DNA of 64,000 nt from Prevotellaceae bacterium UBA711 (GCA_002297545.1 DBLZ01000042.1:5625-69624); one strand, 5' to 3'. Positions 49,780-60,536 are shown, numbered from the stretch's first letter. Notes: a model not told the origin generated them from the sequence alone. Program-made: numbers and translations.

Positions 49780-51021
49780 CTACTGAAGGTCTGTCCCTAC
49801 CTCGCCACGACGTTCGTACATCTCCGCCGTGGCGGTGAAGATGACATCGGCACTGGAGTTGATGGCCGTCTCCACAGAGTCCTGTACCACGCCGATGATG
49901 AAGCCCACGGCCACCACCTGCATGGCTATATCATTGCTGATGCCAAACAGTGCGCAGGCCATGGGGATGAGCAGCAGCGACCCTCCGGCCACGCCCGAGG
50001 CTCCGCAAGCTCCCAGCGTTGCCAAAATGCAGAGCACCAGCGCACTGGCCAAAGACACATCTATACCCATGGTATAGCACGTGGCCATGGTCATGGTGGT
50101 GATGGTCACGGCCGCACCGTTCATGTTGATGGTACAGCCCAAGGGGATGCTGACGGAGTAGAAGTTCTCGTCCAGCCCCATACTTTTGCACAAGGCCATG
50201 TTCACAGGGATGTTGGCAGCCGAGGAGCGCGTGAAGAATGCGCTGACGGCACTCTCGCGCAGGCAACGGAGCACCAGAGGATAGGGATTGCGACGGAGCA
50301 TGACGGCCACTATAAGCGGATTGACCACCAGGGCCACCAGCAACATGCAGCCAACCAGCAGCAGGAGCAACCGACCGTAGGTGGTGAAAATGTGCAGACC
50401 ACTCTCCGACACGGTGCTGAAGACCAAACCCATAATGCCGAAAGGGGCACACTGGATGACCCACCGCACCACGGTGGATATGGTCTCGGCCCACTCCGCC
50501 ACGATGTCTATAGTGCCGGGCGAGGCGGTCTTCTTCAGGGCCAGCCCTATGATGATGGCCCATAGCAGTATGCTCAGGTAGTTGGCCCCGGCCACAGCCT
50601 CCACAGGGTTGCTCATGAGATTGCGGGCTATGGTGGAGAAGACATCACCCAGCTGCTGCGGTGCCTGACTTTCGGCGCCGGAGATTCCCGTCAGGATCAT
50701 CTCCACGGGGAGCAGGCGGCTGGCCATGACAGCCAGGGTGGCGGCCAACAGGGTGCTGACCATATATAGTCCGATGACGGTACGGAAGCGGCCGCCGATG
50801 CCGGCACGTGCCCGGGCTACTGAGGATACCACCAGCACAGCCACCAGCACCGGGGCTATGGCCTTCAGGGCACCTACGAACAAGATACCGGGAATGGCCA
50901 CGGGGTGGAACCCAGGCACTGTGAGCGCCAGAACAGTGCCCACGGCTATGCCTATGACTATCCTCAACATCAGGTTCATGCCCTGCCATGCGCCGACGAC
51001 GCGCGAAAGAACTTTCTTCAT
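49780..51021 (-). CDS. sstT: Serine/threonine:Na+ symporter (SstT-like)
   Basis: 413 residues, 8-9 membrane helices with two re-entrant loops. Dicarboxylate/amino-acid:cation symporter family (DAACS). Signature FTRSSAANIPVNMALCKSMG followed by PLGCTINMNGAAVTIT; a later GASGVAGGSLLLIPMACALF segment is also typical. SstT imports serine and threonine with sodium. Why it is inside the sialic-acid operon is not obvious. Confidence 0.9.
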   Translation of the reverse strand: MKKVLSRVVGAWQGMNLMLRIVIGIAVGTVLALTVPGFHPVAIPGILFVGALKAIAPVLVAVLVVSSVARARAGIGGRFRTVIGLYMVSTLLAATLAVMASRLLPVEMILTGISGAESQAPQQLGDVFSTIARNLMSNPVEAVAGANYLSILLWAIIIGLALKKTASPGTIDIVAEWAETISTVVRWVIQCAPFGIMGLVFSTVSESGLHIFTTYGRLLLLLVGCMLLVALVVNPLIVAVMLRRNPYPLVLRCLRESAVSAFFTRSSAANIPVNMALCKSMGLDENFYSVSIPLGCTINMNGAAVTITTMTMATCYTMGIDVSLASALVLCILATLGACGASGVAGGSLLLIPMACALFGISNDIAMQVVAVGFIIGVVQDSVETAINSSADVIFTATAEMYERRGEVGTDLQ

Positions 51022-51070
51022 GTGTATGTCATTTATGACGGCACTCGGGAACCCGCTCCCACGAGCACGC

Positions 51071-51733
51071 TCAATCTATGAAACGGTACTTGAACTTGTC
51101 ACGCGGCTTGGCCTCGGGAGCCTCATCAGCATAGCCGAATCCTACGCAGAGGCTCAGCTCGTAGCCCTCGCTGAAGCCCAGGCGCTGCAAGAGCGGAGCG
51201 CACAGGTCGTTGTCGGTGAGGAAGCGTACGGGACTGCCAAGACAAACGGAGCCTACGCCCTTGCTCCAGGCCGAAAGCATCATGTTCCCGGCCAGCAGGC
51301 CACAGTCGTAAGCAGAAAAGTCGTAGGACAGATCGCGGGCGATGAACACCATCACCGGGGCACCGCGAAAGCATCCGCCCACCATGGCGGAGTCAAGTTG
51401 CGGGTGTGCCTGTGCCATGGCGCGTGACATGTCGCCCAGCAAGCCGGGATCATCCACCACACGTATCTCCCATGACTGCTTGTTCTGCCCGTTGGGTGCG
51501 TTTATGCCACAGTCCAGTATCTCGGTCATCAGTTCGCGAGGGACGGCCTCATCCTTGTACTTGCGTATGCTGCGGCGTGCCATGATGGTCTCCACAACCT
51601 GGTTGCGTTCCTCGCGAAGCTCTTCCTTGGCCATAGCGGTGTATGTCCACCCGAACAGGCGGTCGCCCAGCAGCAGGAGCAGCATGAGGAGCGGCAGCCA
51701 TGTGGTTATCATCTTAAGTTTCTTCATATCCAT
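51071..51733 (-). CDS. Nitroreductase-family oxidoreductase with N-terminal membrane anchor
   Basis: 220 residues. A hydrophobic N-terminus (TWLPLLMLLLLLGDRLFGW) is followed by an FMN-binding nitroreductase fold: IMARRSIRKYKDEAVPRE, GINAPNGQNKQSWEIRVVDD, and LLAGNMMLSAWSKGVGSVCL. The substrate is unknown. Export or anchoring is uncommon for this family but recurrent in Bacteroidales. It sits in the sialic-acid operon between the epimerase and sstT. Confidence 0.85.
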   Translation of the reverse strand: MDMKKLKMITTWLPLLMLLLLLGDRLFGWTYTAMAKEELREERNQVVETIMARRSIRKYKDEAVPRELMTEILDCGINAPNGQNKQSWEIRVVDDPGLLGDMSRAMAQAHPQLDSAMVGGCFRGAPVMVFIARDLSYDFSAYDCGLLAGNMMLSAWSKGVGSVCLGSPVRFLTDNDLCAPLLQRLGFSEGYELSLCVGFGYADEAPEAKPRDKFKYRFID

Positions 51734-51803
51734 ATAGACGTGTTGATACCGGACGTGTGCCCTGCCTATACATTATATAATAGGGCAAGGCACACGCACC
51801 TTG

Positions 51804-52979
51804 TTACTGTTTTTCGGCTATCCGCTCCAGAGTCTGGTAGACCTGCATCAGACCGCGGGGCACATGGAAGCAGCCCTTCCACTTGCCGCCTTTGAGGGTC
51901 AGGAGCACCTCACCGCGACGATTGAGGTAGCCATACCACTCCGGATACTCAGGATCCATGAAGTGGCTCCATACGTAGTCGTGCACCCGCTCGAACCACT
52001 CCAGGCAGCGCGCGTCGCCTGTAAGCTCGTAACCCTTGATCATGGTGATGAGGGTCTCGATGTGTACCCACCACAACTTCTGATCCCATTCAAGCTGCTG
52101 CAGAGGGCGGCCCAGACGATCCATGAAGTAGAAGATGCCTCCATACTGCTTGTCCCATCCGTACTCTGCCTCGGCCAAAGCGATATTCTTAGCCTTCTCT
52201 ATCAATGCCGGGTCGCCCAGACGCTTGCCCAGGTCCATGATGAACCACATGGCCTCGATGGCGTGCCCGGGGTTCAGCTGGCGGCCGTCCATACAGTCTA
52301 CCAGCTGATTGTCCGTGCCCAGGTGCTCCACTATAAGGCCCAGTTCGGGGCGATAGAATACGTCCATCACCTCGTGTACGCAGGTCTGTATGGTCTTGTC
52401 AAGAAAATCCTTGTCCAACAGAGGCTCTATCTCCAGGGCCACGTTGCACAGTATCATGGGCAGGGCGAAACTCTTCAGGGCACGCGCCCCGGGGGCAGCC
52501 TTGGACCAGCGCCCCTTGGGATTGTCCACCTTGGACAGAACGATGTCAAAGGTTTTCTTGGCTATCTCGGCATACTCCCGATTGCCGGTGGCTATGGACA
52601 GCTGGCCGAAGGCAAGGACGGCAAACGTATAGGAGAAGATGTTGTAAGGCTCCACCAGCGGGTGTCCCTCGCGGTCGAGGGCGAAGTACCAGTTGAGCCG
52701 GCCGTCGTGGCCATGCTTCTTCAGGAACTCGGCACCCTGTATGGCAGCATCGAGCCACTCCCGGCGCTTCTCCACCTTGTTGTAGAGAGTGGCAAGCATC
52801 CACACTTCGCGGCCCTGCAGCCAAACGAACTTGTCGGTATCGAACACCTCGCCGTCGCGTTCCAGGCACGTGAAGTATCCACCGAACTCACTATCTATGC
52901 TCTTCTCCATCCAGAAGGGCATCACACGGTCCAACAGCTCACTCTTGTACTGCCGGGCCAATTGCTTAAAGTCTATCAT
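51804..52979 (-). CDS. nanE: N-acylglucosamine 2-epimerase (AGE/RenBP)
   Basis: 391 residues of the (alpha/alpha)6-barrel AGE family, interconverting ManNAc and GlcNAc. Motifs: FVWLQGREVWMLATLYNKVE, HGHDGRLNWYFALDREG, PGHAIEAMWFIMDLGKRLG and LWWVHIETLITMIKGYELTG, with the conserved His residues of the active site. Bacteroides species use this epimerase in place of the enterobacterial NanE/NanK route, downstream of NanA. Position after nanA and transporter fits exactly. Confidence 0.92.
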   Translation of the reverse strand: MIDFKQLARQYKSELLDRVMPFWMEKSIDSEFGGYFTCLERDGEVFDTDKFVWLQGREVWMLATLYNKVEKRREWLDAAIQGAEFLKKHGHDGRLNWYFALDREGHPLVEPYNIFSYTFAVLAFGQLSIATGNREYAEIAKKTFDIVLSKVDNPKGRWSKAAPGARALKSFALPMILCNVALEIEPLLDKDFLDKTIQTCVHEVMDVFYRPELGLIVEHLGTDNQLVDCMDGRQLNPGHAIEAMWFIMDLGKRLGDPALIEKAKNIALAEAEYGWDKQYGGIFYFMDRLGRPLQQLEWDQKLWWVHIETLITMIKGYELTGDARCLEWFERVHDYVWSHFMDPEYPEWYGYLNRRGEVLLTLKGGKWKGCFHVPRGLMQVYQTLERIAEKQ

Positions 52980-52997
52980 CCGTGTATTGGGTATTGG

Positions 52998-55535
52998 TTA
53001 TTTTCGTTCAATTTTGACCTCTATGGAGCATAAGGACAGCAACCATGCCACCGCCACGCTTACCACCATGCCGGTGGCGCCGAAGAGGAAGAAGTTGGCA
53101 TCCGTGCACCAGTTCATCCAGAAGACCACAGCCTCGCCCACCAGGAAACCGATGAGGGCGGCATAGCCACGGACACGCGGCATGAACACTGCCATGAAGA
53201 ACAGGCCGCCCAGTCCGCTTGTCAGCAGGCCGAGGATGGTGTTGAAGTAGTCCAGCAGGGACTGTATGTTCCACGTGACCATGAGCAGAGCGATGACCAG
53301 ACCGATCAGGCCACTGACCATGGAGGCTATGCGGGCTATGCGAAGCAACGAGGTATCCGACGTTGACGGACGGAAGCGCTTGTAGAAGTCTATGGAGAAG
53401 GACGTGGACACACTGTTGATGTTGCTGGAAATGGTGCTCATGGTGGCCGCAAAAATGGCGGCTATCAGCACACCGGCCACACCGGCCGGCATCTGGCTCA
53501 TCATGAAGAAGGGGAAGATGGCATCGGACTGTGTCATGGTCACGTCCAGCTCTGCGGGGTGCGTCTTGTAGAACGTATACAGGCCGGTGCCTATCATATA
53601 GAAGGCGACGGACACGAATACACTCATCAGACCGTTCACCAGGATACCGCGCCCGGCCGACTTCTCGTCGGGTGTGGTGAGGTAACGCTGTATGACAGTC
53701 TGGTCCGAGGTGTAGGAGATGAGGTTATTGGCCAGTCCGCCCACAATGATCACCCACCATGTGGCCTGCGACCAGGAGTTGCTCCAGTCGAAGAGACGCA
53801 GCTTGTCGTTCGCCATGGCCAGTTCCAGGCATCCGTTCAGTCCGCCCTCGGTATTCACGACCAGATACACCACAGAGAATATGGCACCTCCGACAAGAAT
53901 CAGCCCCTGAATGACATCGCCCCAAATGACAGCTTCCACGCCGCCCATGGTACAGTATATGATGGTAACCAAACCCATCAGCACCACGCACAGGTATATG
54001 TCTATGCCGGTGACAGCCGTCAGTGCCAAGGAGGGCAGATAGAGCACCAAGGCCATGCGGGCTATCATGAAGATGCAGAACAGAGCCGAAGCCATCATGC
54101 GTGTGGCCAGGTTGAAGCGCTGCTCCAGTATCTCGTAGGCACTGGTGACATTGAGCTTGCGGAAATAAGGCAGATAGTACCATATCACCGGGAAACTGAC
54201 CACCAGTATCATCCACAGCATGGGGTAATAGGTCCAGTCTGTGGTGTATGCCTTGGCGGGTATGGCCATATAGGTGATGGCCGAGAGCATGGTGGCATAG
54301 ATGCTGATGCCCGCCGCCCACCAGGGTATGCGGCCGCCACCCTTGAAGAAGTCGTCCGTGCCGCCCTCCCTGCGCATGAAGTATATGCCCATGCCAAGCA
54401 TGGCGATGAAGTAGAGCACCAGCACGGTCCAGTTGATCCAGCCAAAATTTTTCTCGTTGCTCACTTCCACATACGTGACGGCATCGGTACGTATGCCCGG
54501 CATGGTCTCGCCGCCACTGTATAGCCAGCCTGTGCCGTTCTCCACCTTGGTGAGGCAGGCTCCGGCACGTGCAAGCAGGCTGTCTCCTGGCAGCAATGCC
54601 CAGGAGTCGGTGACGGTATGATATGTGAGCACATCCCTGCGGAAACGATACCACTCCGGTTCGTGCCGCAAGTACAGGCTATCCTGACGGCCGGCTATGG
54701 CACTGAGGAAGATGTCGAAGTCCACTCCTCCGAAGAACAGCACATGGCTGTAGCCCATGGGGGTGCAGGTGCTGCCCACCACAGCCTGACGGCAGAGGTC
54801 GCGTCCGACAAGAGAATCGTTACGCTCCACCCAGACCGATGCCGGTGAGGTGCGTTTCCAGTTGTCTGCGGAGGCGCTGTCCCGGGTCAACTCGGCAATG
54901 TTCATATAAACACCATCAAGATGTACATAAGCCCCCTGCTCCAGGGAATCCACCTTGGGCTGATAGCCACCGAAGACAAAGAGGGCATCGCCCGTGGGAG
55001 TCTTCTGCACCGTCATGCAGGGTTGCAGACGGCAGGCATCGGGCAATGTGGCAGCCACCTGCCACCTGTGTATGGTGGTGTCGCAAGGCCATTCCAGACG
55101 ATAGACATTCCTGTTGGGCACGCCATTGCTTTGCCCGCCGGCCACCCACAGCATGCCTTCGTGATAGGTGGCGGCAAAGTTATCAAGTCCCTGTGGAAGC
55201 ATGGCAACATCCTGATGCCACCCTCCGTTGCAGTCCACCCAGAAACAACCGGGCCATGAGTAACGACCATCGGTGCCTCCGATAACCACAACACCGCCCG
55301 GCACTTGAACACCGGCACCATAGGCCATTGGATAGTATGCCTTCTGGCCGCCATCGGCACATGGGACATCGGGGAAGTTGCACCCACCATGTACCCACAG
55401 ATTATCGTACACCCATCCTGCCATGTGGCCGGAGACGGCCGTGCGCAGAGGTGGCGTGGGGCGCACAGAAACACGGTTCTGCCCCAAGCACAGCAAGGGA
55501 CAGAACAGTATAAGCAATAACAGTATCTTCTTCAT
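52998..55535 (-). CDS. Sialic acid mutarotase (NanM-like kelch) fused to sodium:solute symporter
   Basis: 845 residues. Signal peptide (MKKILLLLILFCPLLCLG), then a kelch propeller of about 340 residues like NanM (LWVHGGCNFPDVPCADGGQK; GGVVVIGGTDGRYSWPGCFW; ALFVFGGYQPKVD). A 13-helix-type SSS transporter follows from about residue 365 (INWTVLVLYFIAMLGMGIYF; GRIPWWAAGISIYATMLSAI; YTSDQTVIQRYLTTPDEKSA). It would convert alpha-sialic acid to the preferred anomer in the periplasm and import it with sodium. The start lies 20 nt after nanA. The longer start would overlap nanA. Confidence 0.92.
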   Translation of the reverse strand: MKKILLLLILFCPLLCLGQNRVSVRPTPPLRTAVSGHMAGWVYDNLWVHGGCNFPDVPCADGGQKAYYPMAYGAGVQVPGGVVVIGGTDGRYSWPGCFWVDCNGGWHQDVAMLPQGLDNFAATYHEGMLWVAGGQSNGVPNRNVYRLEWPCDTTIHRWQVAATLPDACRLQPCMTVQKTPTGDALFVFGGYQPKVDSLEQGAYVHLDGVYMNIAELTRDSASADNWKRTSPASVWVERNDSLVGRDLCRQAVVGSTCTPMGYSHVLFFGGVDFDIFLSAIAGRQDSLYLRHEPEWYRFRRDVLTYHTVTDSWALLPGDSLLARAGACLTKVENGTGWLYSGGETMPGIRTDAVTYVEVSNEKNFGWINWTVLVLYFIAMLGMGIYFMRREGGTDDFFKGGGRIPWWAAGISIYATMLSAITYMAIPAKAYTTDWTYYPMLWMILVVSFPVIWYYLPYFRKLNVTSAYEILEQRFNLATRMMASALFCIFMIARMALVLYLPSLALTAVTGIDIYLCVVLMGLVTIIYCTMGGVEAVIWGDVIQGLILVGGAIFSVVYLVVNTEGGLNGCLELAMANDKLRLFDWSNSWSQATWWVIIVGGLANNLISYTSDQTVIQRYLTTPDEKSAGRGILVNGLMSVFVSVAFYMIGTGLYTFYKTHPAELDVTMTQSDAIFPFFMMSQMPAGVAGVLIAAIFAATMSTISSNINSVSTSFSIDFYKRFRPSTSDTSLLRIARIASMVSGLIGLVIALLMVTWNIQSLLDYFNTILGLLTSGLGGLFFMAVFMPRVRGYAALIGFLVGEAVVFWMNWCTDANFFLFGATGMVVSVAVAWLLSLCSIEVKIERK

Positions 55536-55555
55536 AGTGTAAGGTGAAGAAAGCA

Positions 55556-56473
55556 TCAGAACTTGTTGCAACGCTCAAAGAAGTGTATGGCCTCCAACTC
55601 GGCACGCAATGCCTTCTCCTCCTCCTCCGTAACGTTTTGGAACGGGGTGCGATTGGGACCAAGGTCAAGGCCAATGAGCTTCATTATGCGCTTGCCGCCC
55701 ACAATGTTGCCACGGAAATGGCATATAACGTTGATGACCTCCTGCGAGAAGTTCTGCAGTTCGCGTGCCTTCTCTATGTCGCCCTGCTTCCAAGCATCGA
55801 TGATGCCAACGAGATTTATTCCGTTGTAGTTGGTGGTGCCGCCTATACCGCCCTGTGCGCCGCCCATGGCCAGGGAGGGCAGAATGGTCTCGTCCTGGCC
55901 GTGCAACATGTCAAACTTGCCATTGCCATACAAACGGCACTGGTTGTACTCGTAGATGCTTTCGTACGTGTACTTGATGCCGGCAAAGTTGGGTATGCGT
56001 CCGTCCACGGCCTCCAAGAGCTTCACCATGGGCAGGTAAGCCCCGTTGAAGGCAGGTATGTGGTAGTAATAGAAAGGCAGATTGGGAGCACCTGCCGCAA
56101 TTTCCTCACAGTACTTCACCAGCTCCTCTATGCGCCCGATCTTGGGGAATGGAGGAGCCATGGCGCCTATACCCCATGCGCCTATCTTCTGTGCATGCTC
56201 GGCCAGCATGCGGGAATTGCGCACACAGCATGAACCTACGTGCACGATCACCTTGAAGCCCTCGGGGGCGGCCTTCACCCAAGCCTCGGCCAACTGCATG
56301 CGTTCCTCCTCGGTGAGCATATAGCCCTCGCCGCTGCTGCCGTTGATGAATACGCCCTGCAGGCCGTTCTTCTTCAGCATAGCGGCATAGGCGGGGATGG
56401 GTTCCAGGTTAACATCTCCGTTGGCATGGAACGGAGTAAAGGGGGCATCGATAAGCCCAATGATCTTTTCCAT
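55556..56473 (-). CDS. nanA: N-acetylneuraminate lyase
   Basis: 305 residues, a (beta/alpha)8 aldolase of the NanA/DapA family, splitting sialic acid into ManNAc and pyruvate. GVFINGSSGEGYMLTEEER holds the pyruvate carboxylate-binding motif GSSGE. The Tyr is in PFYYYHIPAFNG, and the Schiff-base Lys in FAGIKYTYESIYEYNQC. A GGAQGGIGGTTN block closes the site. First intracellular step of the operon's sialic-acid pathway. Confidence 0.95.
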   Translation of the reverse strand: MEKIIGLIDAPFTPFHANGDVNLEPIPAYAAMLKKNGLQGVFINGSSGEGYMLTEEERMQLAEAWVKAAPEGFKVIVHVGSCCVRNSRMLAEHAQKIGAWGIGAMAPPFPKIGRIEELVKYCEEIAAGAPNLPFYYYHIPAFNGAYLPMVKLLEAVDGRIPNFAGIKYTYESIYEYNQCRLYGNGKFDMLHGQDETILPSLAMGGAQGGIGGTTNYNGINLVGIIDAWKQGDIEKARELQNFSQEVINVICHFRGNIVGGKRIMKLIGLDLGPNRTPFQNVTEEEEKALRAELEAIHFFERCNKF

Positions 56474-56534
56474 AGTCAAATTGTTTTTATGTGTTGTCTG
56501 TGTTTAATGAGTCTGACATAACGCTCCCCCGTGT

Positions 56535-59039
56535 CTACAGGGAAAAAGCACCGGTTTGCCGGGAGACCCTCATTATCTCCGGCGTGTGTATGTATATGGT
56601 ATAGGTTTCACCAGAGCGCGTCCTGGGAATGATGATGGTGTCGTCATTCGGAGTCTTGCACTTCACTCTCTTGCCGCGTGCATCGAACACGCGGTGCGAG
56701 GCTATGCCCCGGTAGCGTATGTACAGCGGTTGCCCGGCATGGCTGGTTATGCTTACCTTGGTCAGGCTACCATTCTGCCACTCCTGGTCCACGGTGAAGT
56801 TGCCCACGGCCTTCAGCCCGCATACATGCCCCTTGGCAGCCCAGGCGGAGGGCAAGGCGGGAAGCAACTGCAGAGTGTCGGTATGGCTTTGGAGCAGCAT
56901 TTCGGCAATGCCTGCACAGCAACCAAAGTTGCCGTCTATCTGGAACGGGGCACAGGCGTCGTAGAGATTATAGTATATGCCCCCGGCGTACTGGTTGACG
57001 CCGTAAGAGGTAGAGTGACGCAGGGCATTGCGCAGTATCCTGTGTGCGTGATCACCGTCCAGGGCACGTGCCCACAGGTTCACCTTCCATCCCATGCTCC
57101 AGCCGGTGGCCTCATCGCCACGCAGTTTCAGCGAGTTGACAGCCGGCACAAAGTAAAGACTGGCCTGAGAAATCTGTGGCAAAGGATACAGGGCCATCAT
57201 GTGACTCATGTGGCGGTGGCTGGGGTCGTCGCTGACATGGTAGGGACTATACTTCCATTCACGCAGAAGCAGGTCGCCCTTCTTCACGCCGTTGCGGCCA
57301 TCCACCCAGGCGCTATGCTTGTCGGTACGTGCGTCATAGACCTCGGTGTGCAGGCCGGTATCGGTCTTGGCCAGATAGTTTTTCAACTTGGCCACGTCCT
57401 CGGAGGTGAGGCCGGTAACCTTGCAGCCAAGGACATCCTGAGCCTGTGACACGCACGAGAAGAGGTAGTGTATCAACTGCTGTGCGTGTGCCGTGCCGTC
57501 CTCCTTGGGGTGCGCGTTCTGCTCGGCGCTGTACTCGTCCGGAGCTTCGTAGGTACCATCGGCAGCAACCTTCATCCTATCGAACCAGAACTGAGCGCAT
57601 GACCACATGGCAGGAAAAGCCTTGGCCAGGAAGGCCTTGTCCATGGTGTAGCGATAGTGTTGCCACAGGTGTGAACAATACCAGGCATTGGCCACGAAGT
57701 AGTTGGTTCCCCAAATGCTCATGCCGCCGAAGATGGTGGATTCGGTGAAGACCGTCCAGCCCCGGTCCACTCCGGCATAGCGGCGGGCAGCCTGCTGCCA
57801 GTTCTTGTCCCCGGCGTTCTTTATGATGTAGTTCAGCAGGGGCAGGTGCAGCTCACTCAAATTCGTTGGCTCGGCTGGCCAATAATTCATCTGTATGTTG
57901 ATGTTCGTATGTATGTCGGCATTCCAGGGTGCATTACTCAGATTGTTCCAGATGCCCTGCAGATTGTTGGGGGCCTGCAGGTCACGGTTGCTGGAGATGG
58001 CCAAATAGCGCCCGAAACAGAAGTAGAGTTGCTCCAGAAAGCGCGCCTCGGGGTCGTTGAGATCCGTCAGCGTGTTGTAGTGGTCTATAAGCTCGTTCGT
58101 GGGACGGTTGCTGTGGGCGTTCAGATCCAGGGAGACGCGCCCAGTATAGGAAAGGAAGTCAGCACGATGGGCAGAGAGAATGCGTTCATATCCCTTACGA
58201 CAAGCAGCATCCACACGGCCACGGATTTCCTTGCCGAGAGATGCTGGGGAAATGCCGGAGATGCGTGTATCAGAATCCGAATCAAAGTCCGTACCGGCCG
58301 CCATGTACATCACTACATCGGTGGCACCGAACACCTCTATTCCCCTCTCGGTGGCACGCACATGGCCTGCGCCAATAGGCACGACACGCATAGCGGTGCT
58401 ATAGGCCACCGTCTCCAGTTGTCCGTGGAAGGATGCATAGGGCATGCTCGCGGCATCTGTGGTATAGGTCACCGGAGCGGCATTGATGTCCTCGCCCGGA
58501 GCGTAGGAGAAGAGCAGGTGCAAACGTTTGTTGCCCTGAGCCGAGTAACGGACAACCATCACACGGTCGGGAGCACTGACGAAGTATGTACGATCGTACG
58601 ATGTCATGTGTTGCCGAGCCGTACAGCTGACCTGCACAATACCCTCCTGCAGATCCAGGCTGCGAACATATTCCTCCACCTCTCCATCCTTGCCGGGAAG
58701 AAAAACGCCACTGAGGTCTTCCACCATGATGCTGCCGAAATTCTTATACTGTCCATAACCAGAGCCGAAGCCCTGCATGTCGCTGGGCTTGCCTGTCCAA
58801 AGGGTCTTCTCGTTGAACTGGATTTCATCGCGGTGCAGACCACCGAATATGCTGCCGCCCAACTGACCGTTGCCTATGGGCAGGGAGTATTCCATCCATA
58901 CATTCTGAACCCCTGTAGCAGTAGCCGGCACATCATACCACAATGTCATTGGATTGCGGGGGCGAAAACCCTCGGCACTCACCGCCAAGCTGCAACATAG
59001 CGCCATGCCCATAAAGCTACGCCTAAGCAATGTTCTCAT
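56535..59039 (-). CDS. GH95 alpha-L-fucosidase
   Basis: 834 residues with a signal peptide ([20 protein letters not shown]). GH95 order: N-terminal beta-sandwich ([36 protein letters not shown]), then the (alpha/alpha)6 barrel with [20 protein letters not shown] and the Asn-bearing [19 protein letters not shown]. The acid-site region [12 protein letters not shown] and the C-terminal [16 protein letters not shown] block follow. Probably removes terminal alpha-1,2-fucose from mucin or milk glycans, exposing sialylated cores used by the downstream genes. First gene of the operon; a start 5 codons upstream is possible. Confidence 0.92.
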   Translation of the reverse strand: MRTLLRRSFMGMALCCSLAVSAEGFRPRNPMTLWYDVPATATGVQNVWMEYSLPIGNGQLGGSIFGGLHRDEIQFNEKTLWTGKPSDMQGFGSGYGQYKNFGSIMVEDLSGVFLPGKDGEVEEYVRSLDLQEGIVQVSCTARQHMTSYDRTYFVSAPDRVMVVRYSAQGNKRLHLLFSYAPGEDINAAPVTYTTDAASMPYASFHGQLETVAYSTAMRVVPIGAGHVRATERGIEVFGATDVVMYMAAGTDFDSDSDTRISGISPASLGKEIRGRVDAACRKGYERILSAHRADFLSYTGRVSLDLNAHSNRPTNELIDHYNTLTDLNDPEARFLEQLYFCFGRYLAISSNRDLQAPNNLQGIWNNLSNAPWNADIHTNINIQMNYWPAEPTNLSELHLPLLNYIIKNAGDKNWQQAARRYAGVDRGWTVFTESTIFGGMSIWGTNYFVANAWYCSHLWQHYRYTMDKAFLAKAFPAMWSCAQFWFDRMKVAADGTYEAPDEYSAEQNAHPKEDGTAHAQQLIHYLFSCVSQAQDVLGCKVTGLTSEDVAKLKNYLAKTDTGLHTEVYDARTDKHSAWVDGRNGVKKGDLLLREWKYSPYHVSDDPSHRHMSHMMALYPLPQISQASLYFVPAVNSLKLRGDEATGWSMGWKVNLWARALDGDHAHRILRNALRHSTSYGVNQYAGGIYYNLYDACAPFQIDGNFGCCAGIAEMLLQSHTDTLQLLPALPSAWAAKGHVCGLKAVGNFTVDQEWQNGSLTKVSITSHAGQPLYIRYRGIASHRVFDARGKRVKCKTPNDDTIIIPRTRSGETYTIYIHTPEIMRVSRQTGAFSL

Positions 59040-59169
59040 AGTATTTCTATTCATGTCTCAAATCAAATGTATTCCAGGTTCACCATCATCACGCCCATCG
59101 GATGTGAGCACAGGCCATGCGTCTGCCTGTACACGGCATTATAAAGCCTCTCGCATGCATTTGCACGTA

Positions 59170-59177
59170 TAAAGTTA
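59170..59177 (-). promoter_or_regulatory. Possible promoter of the fucose/sialic-acid operon
   Basis: TAACTTTA on the minus strand differs from TAnnTTTG at one base and lies about 130 nt upstream of the fucosidase start. Confidence 0.3.
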
Positions 59178-59282
59178 CGGCATAATTGCGTCAACTCACA
59201 TAGCAAAGCGCGAAAAGGAGCATACACGGCACGATTTCGACAAAAAAGCCAACGAACATTTGGATGTTATTCCCAATTGTCA

Positions 59283-59290
59283 TACCTTTG
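59283..59290 (+). promoter_or_regulatory. -7 promoter element of tRNA-Thr
   Basis: TACCTTTG, exact TAnnTTTG match, 11 nt before the mature tRNA. Confidence 0.65.
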
Positions 59291-59301
59291 CACCCGGTTT
59301 T

Positions 59302-59373
<72 letters not shown>

Positions 59374-59395
59374 CATAACGGCAAAGAAAGTTATG

Positions 59396-59431
59396 ATGTG
59401 CCCCATCCGATTGATTATGGATGGGGCACAT
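59396..59431 (+). terminator. Terminator after tRNA-Thr
   Basis: ATGTGCCCCATCC (59396-59408) pairs perfectly with 59419-59431 across a 10-nt loop, followed by a T-rich tract. Confidence 0.75.
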
Positions 59432-59736
59432 TGATTTTATATTCCGTTCCATATAATCTAATGGTTCACCCAATAATGGAGCAACAGGCAAATCACATAT
59501 GACTAAGCCTATCATGGTTGAGCCAATGCCCCAAAAGCCTTATTGCCCGTTGGACACCACAAGCCATGGATAAATAAAGAAATGCCTCCTTAAAAGCTTG
59601 TGCAGAGGGTATCATCACTTGATGGCCGAACCAACAACAAAGAAAAAACGAGTGGCTTGTCCCGAGTCGGCAACGCTGAGATTATCCCATTCACAACAGG
59701 CCGCTATCCTTAACCCCTTGTCTTTGGAACGATGAG
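59432..59736. other. Intergenic stretch without visible features
   Basis: About 305 bases between the tRNA terminator and the stop of the SDR gene. No gene, repeat or hairpin that I can support. Confidence 0.5.
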
Positions 59737-60423
59737 CTACATAAAATGCTTCACTATATAATTAAGCATGCGCCATCGTTTGGTTACGACACATAGCCTT
59801 TGCCTTTTGCTGATGGCACGGACAATTTGTTTTGTAACCTTTTCGAGCGGCATGACCCAAAACAGGCCGTCACCCTTTGCCATTCTCGTGTCTACCAGCC
59901 CCGGCCTTATCTCTGTAATATACAAAGGCACATGCTTGGCCTTAGCCTGCAACGACCTTGTATAATTGATTTGATAAGCCTTACTTGCACTATATGATGG
60001 TGCAGCCGGTGCAGGCAACAGTCCACCGATGGAAGTAACCGACACGATATGTCCGTTTCCTTGTGTCTCAAAGTAGTGATATAATGTATCCATCACATTG
60101 GTCCAGCCTATGACATTCACTGCAAGGGTTTCCATCTCTTGCGAAATATCCAACGCTGGATTCAGTTCACCTACCCCGGCACAGATTATTGCAAGGTCAA
60201 GTTGCTTCCAAGAATCAATCACCTTGCACAAAGCACTATTGAACGCCGAACAATCAGCCACGTCAACGGCTAACGGAAGCGTAGAAGACGGATTGCCGGT
60301 ATAGAGTTCATCCAATATCTCTTTACGACGTCCCATTATGGCAACATTGTTGCCACAGGAAACATAGTGCGAATAAAGAGACTTACCTATACCGGAAGTT
60401 GCACCTATTATAAGAATGTTCAT
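59737..60423 (-). CDS. Short-chain dehydrogenase/reductase
   Basis: 228 residues, classical SDR Rossmann fold. NAD(P)-binding GATSGIGKSLY at residue 7; a basic RR after the second strand (IMGRRKEILDEL) suggests NADP. ICAGVGELNP is the NAG-like motif. Catalytic Ser-Tyr-Lys is in SVTSIGG and YSASK; the PGLVDTRM segment follows. The substrate cannot be read from sequence. Monocistronic, with a TAAATTTG promoter element upstream. Confidence 0.9.
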   Translation of the reverse strand: MNILIIGATSGIGKSLYSHYVSCGNNVAIMGRRKEILDELYTGNPSSTLPLAVDVADCSAFNSALCKVIDSWKQLDLAIICAGVGELNPALDISQEMETLAVNVIGWTNVMDTLYHYFETQGNGHIVSVTSIGGLLPAPAAPSYSASKAYQINYTRSLQAKAKHVPLYITEIRPGLVDTRMAKGDGLFWVMPLEKVTKQIVRAISKRQRLCVVTKRWRMLNYIVKHFM

Positions 60424-60454
60424 AAAAGCAAATGAGCATGGTTATATGTGGCTA

Positions 60455-60462
60455 CAAATTTA
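60455..60462 (-). promoter_or_regulatory. -7 promoter element of the SDR gene
   Basis: TAAATTTG on the minus strand matches TAnnTTTG, 32 nt before the ATG. Confidence 0.5.
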
Positions 60463-60536
60463 ATGAAAAGAAATGAGACTTTGCACTCTTTTCCTCATCG
60501 GTTCTGGCAACGCTTGGATATTTTGGCAGAAAATCG

